Shown here one piece after another: positions 1 through 11,906 of a stretch of DNA of 64,000 nucleotides. A program made the translations under genes and the position numbers. The stretch's first letter is position 1. Every line of letters starts with the position of its first letter. The notes under the pieces were generated by a model. The model did no database searches. It had not been told where the DNA came from and saw nothing but the letters and a program-made list of their open reading frames with translations. Source of the stretch: Callaeas wilsoni (taxonomy: Eukaryota; Chordata; Aves; Passeriformes; Callaeidae); contig VWPU01009473.1 in assembly GCA_013398955.1 (NCBI GenBank), positions 218,790-282,789 on the forward strand, written 5' to 3'.

Positions 1-1974
1 GTGTCATATGGGAACCATAATTGGAGTGTCTCAATTTGCATTTCTAACTACAGTAATGAGAATTGTATTCAAATATATTTACTTTCCTAATCTACAGCTG
101 AAGCTTATTGAACCATACTTTTGTTCCAGTAGCTAGGAAAATAGTCATGATGTGTCCGCATAATTTTGGGGTTATTGCTGAGGTTTAAAAGAAGCTGAAT
201 CCTGATGTAAATGCAAATTGTTATCTATAAACTCTAAACTCTTTCCAAAGGACTCTAGGCTGACAATAACATATTAGCCACCCATGCTACAAGGTAAACT
301 CATTTATGGAGCAGCATGCCATAAATGTAAAATAGATTTAATCTGTAGAAAAACAGTGTATCCCCCAGTACTTTATTTATAAATGTCTTAAAGCATATGG
401 GTAGGTGTCTTTAGCATATTTGGATACCTCCCAAAAGCATCCATTTGAGATATCATGTCCCAGAATCCCTTGCTGTTTCTTCATTTTGCCACTTCTTTTG
501 AAGGAATCTCTCATTTTCAATTGCCTAGGAAAAAAAGTCTTCCAAAGATCCCAGAAGTTCACGAGGTATGATCAGAATAAATCCTTTATATGGCAACTTG
601 AATGAATAAATCTTTTTTCCTTCTATAAATATGAATTTGACATAAGCTAGTCTTTTATAACAATTTTTTTTCTTTGACAGAGGAGAATATTACTGTTTAT
701 AGCTGTGGGAAAATAGTACTTCATTTTCAGAAATCATTGAAATTGTCTTCTGCATTTCATAAACAGTTTGGGGGTTTTTGTATTCTGAAGCATAGGTTTC
801 ATTACAAATAAAAACTCATGCAAACTTACTTTTGATTTTAGTAGAAGAGTATAGAGTTTTTTCCAGTTTTTAGTCTCTACTTCCAAAACATTACGAAATA
901 AGATAAAATGCTAATGTTACTAAGCATAACTGTAGTCAAAAAAGCAGTCCTTTAACAAAGATGAAACGACAAGGATCAAAATAAGCTATTTAGTGAAAAC
1001 TTCTTTGCAAATTAGTCCATCACCTGTATCATTTGAGTTCCATCCAATGAACTCCATCTGCTTTCAGTTTCTTGGTACATGATGTCAGAAGTTCCTTTCT
1101 AACACGGTTAACTGTGAGCAATCCACATTAAGCACAGGGCCTTTGGTTTGAAGATCAGATTCATCCATCCAACTTCAACTCTGTACATGAGACTATGAAG
1201 AAAACATCTTCGTGGATTTGCTTAATTGCATACCAGGGCAGATATTAGGTATTTAAAAGTTCTATGTGTGGAGGCCAAAAACATCATATGAAAATATGCC
1301 TGGAGTATTCATTCTTACAAATGTGCTATACAGATGTAGACAAGACCAAGAACAATGTATGTGCATTGTCTTCACAGTTCTTGAGCATTTTTAGGAGGCT
1401 GTCTTCTATGGTTATGGAACATCTGATTATCAGCTCAACATGAGACCATGAAATATGAAGTATAAAGAGAGAACCTTTTCTACTCAGTCTCACATAAGAT
1501 GTCAAAATATTTTTGTTTTCCTTCTTCAAAACCTTTTCCTTTTTCATTCTGTCCTGTGTCAAGATTAATTTTTCTGCCTCATTGGCCTTTGTTCAAAAGG
1601 CTGTGGTATTACTTAATCTTCAATGGCTTCAGAAAAAAAGTTTCTAGCTACTGGTCTACTTCTGGTATGTTAGAACTCCTTATTTGGGTTCTGAAAATCT
1701 TATTCATTCACCTTTAAAATAGATACCAGATTTCACCATTTACAGTTTGAAAAAAAAAAAATTAAGGACTAAATTGAAACATAAAACACAGGGATAAAAC
1801 TAACCATACCACTTTCTACAGAATTGCAGCATGCACACCCAGCAACTTAACGGACTAGGTTATATTCCTGAAGATAAAACATATTCATCACAATTCTATT
1901 ACATATTTGTTACATTTCCTGAATACATGCATTCAGGCTAATTATTTCCATTAACTTATTTGGATATGAGTAAA

Positions 1975-2007
1975 GGTCTTTTGAGGGTCTTTGGGGGTCT
2001 TTTGGGA
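1975..2007. repeat. Short imperfect tandem repeat (GGTCTTTtgGG)x3
   Basis: Three consecutive imperfect copies of an 11-12 bp G/T-rich unit built on GGTCTTT followed by G-rich bases. It is a short local slippage product with no known function. Confidence 0.6.
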
Positions 2008-3781
2008 ACACCTCTTTTCTGAAAATTCCCTTTTATGGCACCAGATCTTCTGATGAATCTTCTTACCTGGAGAGTAACTCAAATACGTGGTCAGGTTATG
2101 ATGCTCTTCTCTTATCATTCTTTGCTTCAGCACTCTATCTCTGTTCTCAAAGCTAACACCTCTCTAGTACATCTCAATCACCAATATAAGTTAATAAGGA
2201 AGCATTAGCTGGCACAAGGCTCATTCGTAACAGATGCAGGGAGTTAACACAAGGCCACATGAATCTCTGATATTTGTGCTAAGCACTGTAGGGCACAAAA
2301 CTAAGCATTAAAATGAATATAGGGATCATACACTATTGTGCTAAAGTTAGAAGCATTTTCTGGTGTCTTCCCCAGCTGATGGACAGACATCTTCTTAAAG
2401 AAATACAACCTGTTCGGTAACAATACCTTTTGATTTCTTCAGGAAACATAAAGATAAAAAAAATTCAACAGATTGCAAATGTCACTGTATTACATCAACA
2501 TTCTGCTGTTAAAAAAGGCAATCTTTTTATTACAGAGTGTGTGACAGAGGAGTTTTCCATTCAGTAAAGATGTGACGGGTTTTTTGTTAAATTGGCTAAA
2601 ATCAGGAATGAGGCTTTACACCTTTGCTCCTGTCAGGTTGTGCTGTCAATGAGAAGTTGGCAGAAGGAAACTGTCCAGGTGGTATAAAGCTCTCAGAGTA
2701 ACAAGTCCATAAAATAGCTCTGACCTAACTGCTCATCCACATATGAGCATCAGCAATATTGCCAGCTCTAAATGACCAGAAATACCAAGTCAGTTTTCAA
2801 GGAGTTTTTGAACAGTCTTTTCTTTTTCAGTGTTACTCTTCGTATTCAGTATTGTTCAACTGAGCTTAAAGTTTCTAAAGCCAGGAGGACTGAGAAAATA
2901 TCTTTTTAATAAAGAAAATCTGATAATCTGTTAAATGAATCCAAGGGGTTCTTAAGACACAAGACAAATAATAAAACTGTAAGAGTTATAGTCAAATCCT
3001 AACAGAATATTTCTCTTCTGAAGTTGCAGACTTGAGGGTTAGGGTTTTTTCCCAGAAAAGATAATTTAATAAATCCCAGTTTTCTGTGTTTTTCTGGAAC
3101 TATTGGTAGGTCCTCATGACAAACACATTCAAGAAAATGATCTTTTTTTTTTTTTTCCCCTTCACCTGGTTATTTCTCAAACAGAAATGTTTCCTATGTT
3201 TCCTGACTGTTACATGGAGATGTAAAAAGTGGTGTATTAGCACAATGAAACGTATGATGAAGATAAGGCTTGGCAAGGGCTGAATCAGCTCTGCTGGTGA
3301 ATCTGCAGCTACTCCAAATCATTATCGGCCAGTTTAAATTTTTATGGGTCTACTATTTTTGTAATATTTTAATGCTGTAATCTGATGAGCAGTTAGTGAT
3401 GAACTTTGGTCTCATAATTTATAACACCTTTTAGTTAGTAACTACATTTAAACTCACTGAAGGGCTCTGTGGAGCTATCACCTGTTAAACTCTATAGCAG
3501 CTTTATGTAATGCAGGTCGCTTTACACAGCACTCACGACATTAAGATGAATAACAGATTTCAGACTCTTCATCTTGTTTCTTCTTCGCCTTCCTTTCTTG
3601 TTTATATTCTCTACAGCTTCATATCATCTTTAAGGTATGTTTTACCTGCCAGCATTAAATGCTTTTAAATATAAGAGAGGACCAACACTGGGCTGCACAG
3701 AGATTGTTCAATGTTACCTAATCTTTCCCGGCTCGAGAACACGACCATTCTTGTTTGGATAGCTAAAACAGCATCAAAGCC

Positions 3782-3815
3782 CAGAGTGAAAGGTAAGTCA
3801 GAGTGGAAGGTAAGT
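3782..3815 (+). repeat. Tandem 17-bp duplication, two copies
   Basis: Two adjacent 17-bp copies (3782-3798 and 3799-3815) differ at one base (a/g). Each copy ends in AAGGTAAGT or AAGGTAAGT-like sequence, matching the consensus vertebrate 5' splice site. No flanking coding exon is evident, so the splice-site resemblance may be accidental. Confidence 0.75.
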
Positions 3816-6800
3816 TTCAGTAAAAAAATCCTGCCTGTCAAATTTTAAGAGATAAAATTGGCACTAAATAATCAAAACATATAAAAAAATCATCTCTACT
3901 GAAGAGCAGGGATTTTTCACAGGTCTGCGATTTTGTTATTACAGATCTGTTTAATAAAGACCAATGAAACTGAAGTAGTTTTCAAAAAAAAAAATCCTTC
4001 AATGGTAAATAAAAAAGAAATGGTAGGACACTTCCTGAATAAAAGGTGAAAAACTGGAAATCCTCTCTGAGCTACTTCACTACTCACATTTAATATGCAC
4101 TATCTGACGTTAATAAAAGCCGTGCGCAGTAATAGTGTGCAGTTAGACCACTATGAAAAGAAAGTAATGAAGAATTTAAGAAAGTCAGGATGTTACTGAC
4201 ATTAGAACTAATCAGGAATCAAAACGGATTTCCAACAGCAATCAGCTAAATTTATTTCTGACTTTATGCAAATTGATATGTTCCTTAATTTTTTTTTTTT
4301 CCAATAAATCAGGAATTTCCAACAGAAACCTTTCCAATGCAATGTTTTCAACCAGCTCTAAAAGACATTGTGATTTTTTTCAATTTTTTTGTCATCATAA
4401 TTCTTCATTCTTTTCATAAAACTACTAATACTGTTAATGAAAAAAAAATAAAAAAAGAAAGATAAGAAAGGTCTAGCTCAAAATCTAGACCAACTCGAAG
4501 ATTTCTATTGTATAGAACACAAGCTGCAGTACAGTACTTGCAGCTGGGTCAGGCACACACATAGACACAGATTTACTAAAAATACAGACGTTCATTTTGT
4601 GATGTTTAAGCTGAAGGTAGTAGTAATGCAACAATTTAGAGTTTCATGTCGCAGAAGCCTGTTCCAGCAGCTTTACTGTGTGTGTGGGGGTAGTTGCCTG
4701 GGAAGCGTGCTCACTGCACATACCTGATGGGGTTTCCTCAAAGTCTTAGCTGCCAGTTGAAGCAAGAACATAAAATAAAACAGTGACCTTACATTTGTCC
4801 TATTTAACTGTTAGGTTCTTGAAATAACTTAAAGGTACGCATGGGGACCTGAATATGTATGGTCTTGCTTTTATTTAAAATTCACCTTGATTTATTTAAA
4901 ATTGCTGTAAGGAGCTCTCATGCAAACATCCTTTATGAACAGAATTGCTTTCTTGTGTGAAAATTTTATATTACAACTTAAATGACCAAAACGAGGAATC
5001 TCTCTCCATGGAGAGAACCTGTGCAACATGTCATGGGAAAGCCATTCAGGGTTTATCCGATGCTTTGTGCATATGGATTTCTCCCACATGGGAAGATTTG
5101 TTCACGATCAGTATTTGCATTCTATCTAAATAAAGCAGGTATTTTATTGTACCATTTGTTGTTGGAACGTTCCTGTTAAGTTAGAGAACGGGCTCTGCAC
5201 CATCCTTTTCTCCCTCTCTCACCATGCACCCCCATATAGAGCACATGGACTAGCTGCGCTTCTTTCAGACTTTTAAATCTCTTGCTGTGCTTTGGATGTT
5301 GCTGTAACACACAAAATTATGAGGAAGCACATTTTTTCTCCACCTTTCTAGTGGCCAAAATTTTGAAGTGGGTGTGACTATTTTTTTTTTCCCTGCTGAA
5401 ACAGCTTCCTTGATCAGCCCAAAATTTTTCTCAGCTTGACATGCAAACAGAGCTGTGGAGGAATTTGTTATAATGGGGTAAATTTTGTAAATCACTCTAG
5501 AAAACTGAAAGAAATATGATTCACCATAATTAAGGAGAAATTACATATATTCTATTTGGTACCAGTCCAGTTTCTTCAACCAAAGGCAGTTGAAGCACAC
5601 AGAAAATATTTACTGTAGACTTACTTAAAATATTTGAAACTATTTGCATTATTTCCTACATAATCAGCACCTCTAGAGTTAGACAGCAAACAATGTCTCT
5701 GGCAACAGACAACCAGTAATTACTTTTTGCTGAAACCACATTAATGTTCTAAATAATGCAGTCACATCTGCGTTAAAATTTCATGAGCTTGATTGTAATT
5801 ATTCTTCAGTTTATCTGAGTCTCAGCTCTGCAGTACACTCTGCAAGGCCTGATCCAGATCTAAAAATAACATCAACTGTGACTGCTTTGTCCTTTTTTGA
5901 CACTAGAAGACTGTAAATATGGGTGGAAATTCCTCTTTGCATATTCTTAAAAGGTTGCCAGTTATGCACAATTACCACATTTGATTTAAAGATGTTCTCT
6001 GCTCATTTTTTTCCTGTAAAACTCACTAAGCAAAGAAGGGAACAAAAACCTCTATACAGCTTATTAATAAGAAAAGATAACTTTTGAGAACTACTTGGGG
6101 GCAGGGAAGAAGTTGTGGCCTCAGCACAGAATTTTATGTTCACAGCAGAACCCCATGGAAAATATGCATGTCATGGATTTTACTGCCAACCTGAGAAGGA
6201 ACAGATTTCTCGTCTTCCATGTGATTGGTACAAGTGTGGAAGCCCAGACTTCCCCTTCCTGGGGCACTGAACATTGTTCCCTCAACTAGAAAAGGTGAAG
6301 TAGGCTGTAACAATCACTGTTGGCTGAGTTAGTTTCTTACAAGAACAGTCAAAATCCTGAACATTTCTCAGTATTTCACAGCCATCGGATGGGGAAAGAT
6401 GAAGTATAGCCAAGTCTTATCACATAGTTTTCTTCTTTTGTTTGTGGAAATATATGTTGCACATTTGAGCAAGTTGTGTGTCTTGCGTCTTGAATCGGTT
6501 TCCATTCCAAAAGGAGTGGTGTGGGATCTCCTTCATCCTTACTGCCTTATTACTTTTCAGAAATAAACAATTTTTGCTAAGATTTTTAATCTAACTCTTT
6601 AATTGCCCCTTAAGTGCTTTCATGAAATTTGGCACACTACAACTACGTTTATTTTTAAAATAATTCCCTATGGTTGTCCTGGTTTTACCTGGAATAGAGT
6701 TAATTTTCTTCATATTGATAGCTGGTACAGTGCTGTGGTTTGGATTCAGTGTGAAAATAATGCTAATAACATGTTGACGTTTTACTTGTTGTGAAGTCGT

Positions 6801-6941
6801 GCTTCTCCTAAGTCAAGAACTTTAATTTTCCCACCCTCTGCCAGTGAGGAGGTGCACAGGTAGCTTGGGAGGGAGCATGGCCAGGACAGGTGACCCGAAC
6901 TGGCCAAAGGAATATTCCCTATGATAGAACATCATGCCCAG

Positions 6942-6948
6942 TATATAA
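6942..6948 (+). promoter_or_regulatory. TATA box of the 6675-7286 LTR
   Basis: TATATAA lies in the middle of the LTR, about 190 bases upstream of the ATTAAA signal. This is the expected U3/R layout. It is a likely retroviral promoter remnant; present activity is unknown. Confidence 0.6.
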
Positions 6949-7138
6949 CCTGGAGGGAGTTGGCTGGGAGCCACCAATCAGGCTTGGGGACCGGACAGGC
7001 ATCGATCAGTGCGATGGTGAGCAATGTTACTGTGTACCACATGTATCTCTTCAGCTTTATTACTCCTTCTTCTTTACATTAAAATTTGTAGTAGTAGTAT
7101 CCAATTTTTATTGTCACATTTTATATTTTGTTTCAATT

Positions 7139-7144
7139 ATTAAA
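7139..7144 (+). terminator. Variant polyadenylation signal of the LTR
   Basis: ATTAAA, the commonest variant poly(A) signal, lies downstream of the TATA motif inside the LTR and before the G-rich 3' part. This is consistent with the R region. Confidence 0.5.
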
Positions 7145-7203
7145 TTGTTCTAGCTCACCTTTTGTTTCCAATTCTCCTTCCCACTGGGGGTGGGGAGGGC
7201 AAG

Positions 7204-7242
7204 GAGTGAGTGAGTGAGTGAGTGAGTGAGTGAGTGAGTGAG
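7204..7242 (+). repeat. (GAGT)n tetranucleotide microsatellite, about 9.75 units
   Basis: An uninterrupted 39-bp GAGT run lies inside the 3' part of the LTR. It probably expanded from a short GAGTGAG seed native to the LTR. It should be length-polymorphic. Confidence 0.95.
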
Positions 7243-7389
7243 CAGCCATGCAGTACTTAGTTGCCAGCTGGAGTTAAGTCATGACAATAATTTAATCCTT
7301 TAAGATAACCTTGGGGAAAAGAGCAAACAGAATCATTGTCTTATGGGGTGTTCTGCAGTGGGAGGTGCTGGTCCAGTATGGTCCCCATA

Positions 7390-7812
7390 AGAAAGACTCT
7401 CAGACTCTGTAAGGTATCATTCTAAATGCCATTTATTAGAATTAAAACTATAAGAAAAGGATAGCACAGATAATCTCACATTCCCTTGGTTGCTGACAAA
7501 CCACACGCAGCATGCAATGCAAATCCTGTTCAAAGAAGAGAGTTTCCTCTTTTGATCATTTGAGCTATTATTGGATTTTCTTACAAGGAAGTGACTCGAT
7601 CTGTCATTTCTACAGTCAAACAGAAGTGAAGGTTATGGGAGAATTTCTTGCTGTCCTTTTAGCTAAAGGCAAGGCCACATGGATAACGCACTCACGTCCA
7701 GCTGAGGTCATCCTGTGGCCAAGTGTTTGTGCCACACCACACAGTCCCCAGGGTGTGCTGCATGGACAGTGTGGCACAGCACGGGCCTGGACATACCTGG
7801 GGTTAACTTATG
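7390..7812 (-). mobile_element. Possible second LTR, minus strand, borders uncertain
   Basis: The segment is richer in GC and CpG than its surroundings. On the minus strand, AATAAA occurs near 7430 in a context followed by a T/C-rich end, which resembles the R/U5 part of an avian LTR. The plus-strand frame at 7512-7823 is probably a by-product. I cannot define TG...CA ends or a TSD. It could instead be unique sequence or another repeat class. Confidence 0.3.
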
Positions 7813-7822
7813 CGGATCACTA

Positions 7823-8578
7823 ACTCCTTGATATGCAATGGTCTTTCAGTCGGGATGAAGAAACACATGGGGGAAGGTGGAGTGCCTGTAAAAAGCTAAA
7901 GCTAGTGACAGAAATAGGTATGCAAAAGAAAATGCCTAAAAAGTGAAAACAAAAGCATTCTGAGAGTTTATCCAGGTGGAACAATGGATACCTAATTATC
8001 AAAATATCACTTTTACAGATACTGTTTTGCAAAATAGGAACAATATCAAACTTCTTTTAACTCGCACAACTCTTTTGAACTGGGCTTTTCATTTTATTCC
8101 TAGAATATTGAATTGAGACTGCTTACTACAGAAAATCAAGCTATTTCACACGGAACAATCTGCCTTTAAAGGCTGATATAATCTTTAGGTTCAATTCAAC
8201 AAAAGTGAACACATGTGCCCATCTTTAAATACAGGTCAAATAATCTATTGAACATTTCCACTGCTGCCTTTCTGCATTTATTTCACCTGATACTTACACA
8301 GCTAATCAAATTGACATTTTGTTCCAACCACTGAAACTTCAAATGCATTTTGTTATTCATACATTAAAAGCTTTGTTGACTGGGAGATCAGGTATATGAG
8401 ATAATGCAAAGGAACAAGTGAAAGTAATGATTTCAAATCCAGTAAGGTCAATTTTAAAGGACAGAAGAGCAGTTGCAGTTAAGCAGCTTTGGACCACAGT
8501 GTATTTAGCTTCTCTGTAAATCCATTCTAAGCACGTATATCTTCTCTGTATATTCTACATTTATCATTACCTTGTCTT
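7823..8578. other. Non-coding spacer, nothing recognised
   Basis: AT-rich unique-looking sequence between two LTR regions. No exon, RNA gene or repeat could be supported. Confidence 0.5.
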
Positions 8579-9272
8579 TGTGGTGGCTTGACCCTGGCTG
8601 CAGGCCAGGTACCCACCGAAGCTGCTTCATCACTCCCTCCTCCACTGGACAGGGGAGATAAAAAATACAATGAAAGGCTCATGAGTTAAGGTGTGAGAGA
8701 GGGCATTCACCAAATACTGTCATGGGCAAAATGGACTTTGCTTAGGCAAATTAGTTGAATTTATTACCAATCAAAATTAGAGCAGGATAATGAAAAGTAA
8801 AAAAAATCCTAAAAACACCTTCCCCACACTTCTTCCATCACATGCCCAACTTTATTCCCAATGCTTTACTTCCTCACCTCCCCACAAAGCACAGGGATAC
8901 AAGGAATGGGATTTACAATCAGTTCATCATGTGATTTCTGAAGCTGCTTCCTCCTCAAGGAGAGGAGACCTTCCCCCTGCTCCAGCATGGAGTCCTTTTA
9001 TGGGAGACTGTCCGTAATGGAATCTCCACTCCAGCTCCTGGAGCACCTCCTTCCCCCTTCCCCCTCCTCCTGATTTCTTCTTCTGAAATATGTTATCACA
9101 GAGGCGTTACTGCCACGGCTGATGGACTTGGCTGCGGCCAGCAGCTGGTCCATCCTGGAGCTGGCTGACATTGGCTCTGCTGGACACAGGGGAAGCTTCT
9201 GGCAGCTTCTCACAGAAGCCACCCCTGTAACCACCCACCACTACCAGAACCTTGCCATGCAAACCCAATACA
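8579..9272 (-). mobile_element. ERVL-like solo LTR, minus strand, 5-bp TSD
   Basis: Read on the minus strand the element starts TGTATTGGGTTTGC and ends with CCACCACA, so it has TGT...ACA-type termini. It is flanked by perfect 5-bp repeats GTCTT at 8574-8578 and 9273-9277. A 5-bp TSD is typical of ERVL-class insertions. AATAAA lies on the minus strand at 8760-8765, about 180 bases from the 3' end. I recognise the sequence as a common passerine LTR. Compared with my memory of longer relatives, the central block of short CTCCAGC(A/G)TGG-type repeats is mostly missing, so this copy is probably internally deleted. Minus-strand frame 8998-9234 has no known function. No internal gag-pol is adjacent, so it is a solo LTR. 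Confidence 0.88.
8760..8765 (-). terminator. AATAAA polyadenylation signal in the ERVL-like LTR
   Basis: TTTATT on the plus strand reads AATAAA on the LTR sense strand, close to its 3' end as expected for R. Confidence 0.55.
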
Positions 9273-9277
9273 GTCTT

Positions 9278-10985
9278 GTAATTCACCTATCTGAGCTTAT
9301 CTTCTGTGCTTTTATTACATGTTAAATGCCTCTGAACTGGTTCTTAACTCTTATTCTATTCATACAGCAAAATAAGGCGTCATTTTTTTGCCATAATATA
9401 CAAAATAGATGGTAATATACCGTTTAAGCCAGTACAGATAATAATAGCACAGAGGATTAGTTCTGATAGGTGAATTGCAAGACCGTGTTGATCACATTTC
9501 AAAATCTCAATAATTCAAAAGTTAGAATATTTCTTCAGCTGTTGATGGGTATCATAACAGCAGACAATCTGCTACACTGCAATAACACAATCTTTTACAG
9601 ATTACCAAAATTACAGGATTTAGACATACATATGATTGATTTTTTTTGCCCTTGTGGGTAGAACACCAAAGAGGAAATTATTCTAGTTGTCTGAAGAATT
9701 AATCAGTGCAACAAAAAATTCATTTGAACAAAATTAATATTCTGTTACAATACTCTAGTACATGTTCTAAGTCTGTGGATATTTAGTAGACGATTTTTAA
9801 AATGTCAGATCACTTGTTAAAAATGCAATACAACCGAAAAAGCAAAATACTACTATGGTCCTTTCAAACTAGCAAAAGGCTGATTCAACTTCAGTTTCTG
9901 TTGTACTGTGAGCAGTTGGTCAGAAAAAGCCCACATTTTTCAGCATTTTGTCCTAACAGGAACCATTGGTTGATAGTAACACTTCATGCAAAAAGAAAGT
10001 TTCTTCAGGTAGTACAACGTTCTATTTGCTCAGAACTAAAAATAGTGACACTCTGCAGAGAAAACTTTGTATTACCTATATTTTTAATTTCTTTTCTCTA
10101 ACGCATGGTAGGAAACAAAAATCACAATTTCATACACCATATATAATAGAAGATACTGTACAAGCAGAACACATATGAGTTCATTGTGGCAGTGTTCCTG
10201 ATACTAAACATTTTTCATTGTGAGTAGGCCTATTGAAGGCAATCTGTGAAGTCAGGAAATTAACATCCAGCTTTGTATTAATTCCTTACACCAGTAATTT
10301 ATAGCAGTTAATTCCTTTATGCAGTCATCTTTTGAATCTTTCTCAAGTTTAATGCACTACAAATTACAGGGGACAAAAAGACCATTTCACAAGGATCTTA
10401 GTATTCTGAGACTTCAGAAAATTTAAATACTTAGCTTGAAGTGACTTACTAGTGACAGACCAACTACTTTCCATTAATATTTTCTGAAATTTCAACTCAA
10501 ATGACAATTTAGCAACATTTGTTATCTACTCTATAAAAATCTGAGTGACTTGTGAAATCACTCAAAAAAATCTGCATACAAATAATGCTCTGTCCTCTCA
10601 CTGATATTGTATTTTGTGTTTTATAACACTTTAACTTGTAAAAGTTAAATAAATAACTTTAAATATTCATCTGTTTTATAAAGCAGGCTCTGTTCTGAAT
10701 AAGATTGGTAGCACAAGTACCAAGAACATCTTTCTCTTGTTACCTGAGATACATATTCATTGCATTTTGTAGACTTAATTAAAATTTTTTGCCTGGAATA
10801 AACTGGATTATCCAGAGTGTACACATTTAAATTGAGTATTTTTGATCCAAGCTGAAGTCAACCAGGATGTGTGATGCAGTTATCTGTACAACCACAGAAT
10901 AAGCAAATATTAATGAAGAAGGAAAGTGCTGTTAACAAGAGCAAAGAACAGAATGACGATACTAAAGTCAATTACATCCACATTT
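9278..10985. other. AT-rich non-coding DNA
   Basis: Two overlapping open frames (about 9802-10101 and 9966-10178) lie in different phases and have no recognisable domains or codon bias. I treat both as chance. No repeat is recognised before the CR1 at 10986. Confidence 0.5.
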
Positions 10986-11184
10986 CCAGTGGTGAGGCTC
11001 TGGAACAAGCTGCCCAGGGAAGTTGCGGATGCCCCATTCCTGGAGATGTTCAAGGCTAGGTTGGATGGGGCTCTGAGCAACCTGATCTAGTGGAAAGTGT
11101 CCCTGCCCATGGCAGGGGGGTTTGGAACCGGATGGTCTTCAAGGTCTCCTTCCAGCCCAAACCATTCTATGATTCTATGATTTT
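10986..11184 (+). mobile_element. CR1 LINE 3' end, plus strand
   Basis: About 200 bp of CR1. It holds the end of the reverse-transcriptase ORF2 region (gaggctctggaacaagctgc) followed by the 3' UTR and the diagnostic tail of ATTCTATG octamers (two copies). The copy is 5'-truncated, as is usual for CR1. It is modestly diverged and cannot move by itself. No TSD is expected for most CR1 copies, and none is seen. Confidence 0.95.
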
Positions 11185-11675
11185 CTGAACCAAAAAGCAA
11201 GTGTGATTTTTGATACATTGGATTATAGAAAGATGTGTGTTCTATGAATATCTTTACTTACAGGAATAGGTTTATTAACATGGCAAAAAAAATTTGCATG
11301 TGCTTGGAAGCAGAGATGAGATACCTGTGCACTAGCCATGAATGTCCACGGAAGCCAATATTGTAGGAGCATGGAACAGTGCCCAAAGCCTCGTCTGCAA
11401 GCATGCTGGGGCGCTTTGTCTACGTGACTCCAACAGCTCTGGGAACAAGTTCTGTCATTAGTCCCAGAGGAGAGAAGTGAACAAAGTCATCTTCCTTGGC
11501 TTGTGAAAGACTTGTTGAGAAATACTGAAGGGAAATTGTGGTTCTCCTTGCTTAAACTTCTGGCCATAACTCCCCTCTGCATATGCAATCATTTGTCCAA
11601 CTCTTACAAGATCCGTTTTGACAGGTTCTGCTGTCTCTTAAGGAGAATTGGGCTTGAAGTTTGGTTAGTGCAAAT
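11185..11675. other. Non-coding spacer
   Basis: No recognised feature. The DNA is slightly less AT-rich than its surroundings. Confidence 0.4.
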
Positions 11676-11906
11676 TTAAGGCAACATTCTCAATTTCTGG
11701 ATTTCAATTTCAGCATGTTCTATGAAACCTGAGTGAGCTTTCTTCCTCTGACACACCCCGCATGGAAGACACGTGGTGTAAGTAGCTGTTGGCAGTTGCT
11801 GTGGACATTCATACACTGTGACTTTACCAGAAAGATCAGACCACACCAGTTCACAGCTTTCTCCTTTGTAGCTCCCACTAACACAAACTAGGTAGTTACG
11901 TGCAGT
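11676..11906 (-). other. Exon-like open segment, unknown protein
   Basis: On the minus strand a T-rich tract ending in TTTTAG lies just before 11906, giving a plausible splice acceptor. The reading frame then stays open for about 77 codons to a TAA stop at 11676-11678. The encoded segment has six cysteines, including a CLPCGVCQ stretch, and ends in a charged helix-like tail. The open frame extends upstream of the acceptor to 11960 without an ATG. I do not recognise the protein. No AATAAA lies close downstream. It could be a 3' terminal exon of an unrecognised gene, an old retrocopy, or chance; chance cannot be excluded at this length. Confidence 0.25.

Larger units (their letters stand above)
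1..6674. other. AT-rich non-coding DNA, no gene recognised
   Basis: I see no convincing exon, RNA gene or recognisable transposon here. Open frames are all under about 80 codons and overlap on both strands, as expected by chance in AT-rich DNA. Small local structures are a T14 run at 3143-3156, a threefold GGTCTTT-type tandem at 1975-2007, a 17-bp tandem duplication at 3782-3815, an A-rich patch at about 4437-4462 and a 16-bp perfect palindrome at 5001-5016. Old diverged repeats could be present but are not recognisable by eye. Confidence 0.6.
6675..7286 (+). mobile_element. ERVK-like solo LTR (passerine type), about 612 bp
   Basis: The element begins TGTCCTGGTTTTA and ends GTCATGACA, so it has TGT...ACA termini. 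In order it holds a U3-like region, a TATA motif at 6942-6948 (TATATAA), a variant polyadenylation signal ATTAAA at 7139-7144, and a GAGT microsatellite near its 3' end. Spacing and order match an LTR read on the plus strand, and the sequence resembles a very common passerine LTR that I recognise from memory. No internal retroviral genes flank it, so it is a solo LTR. A clean 6-bp TSD is not visible. ATAATT follows the right end, and the same word occurs at 6660-6665, nine bases before the left end, so the left border may be altered. Class assignment is by recognition, not by search. Confidence 0.85.

Noticed and set aside
5001..5016. 16-bp perfect palindrome TCTCTCCATGGAGAGA
   Set aside because: Real, but too short and isolated to suggest a function.
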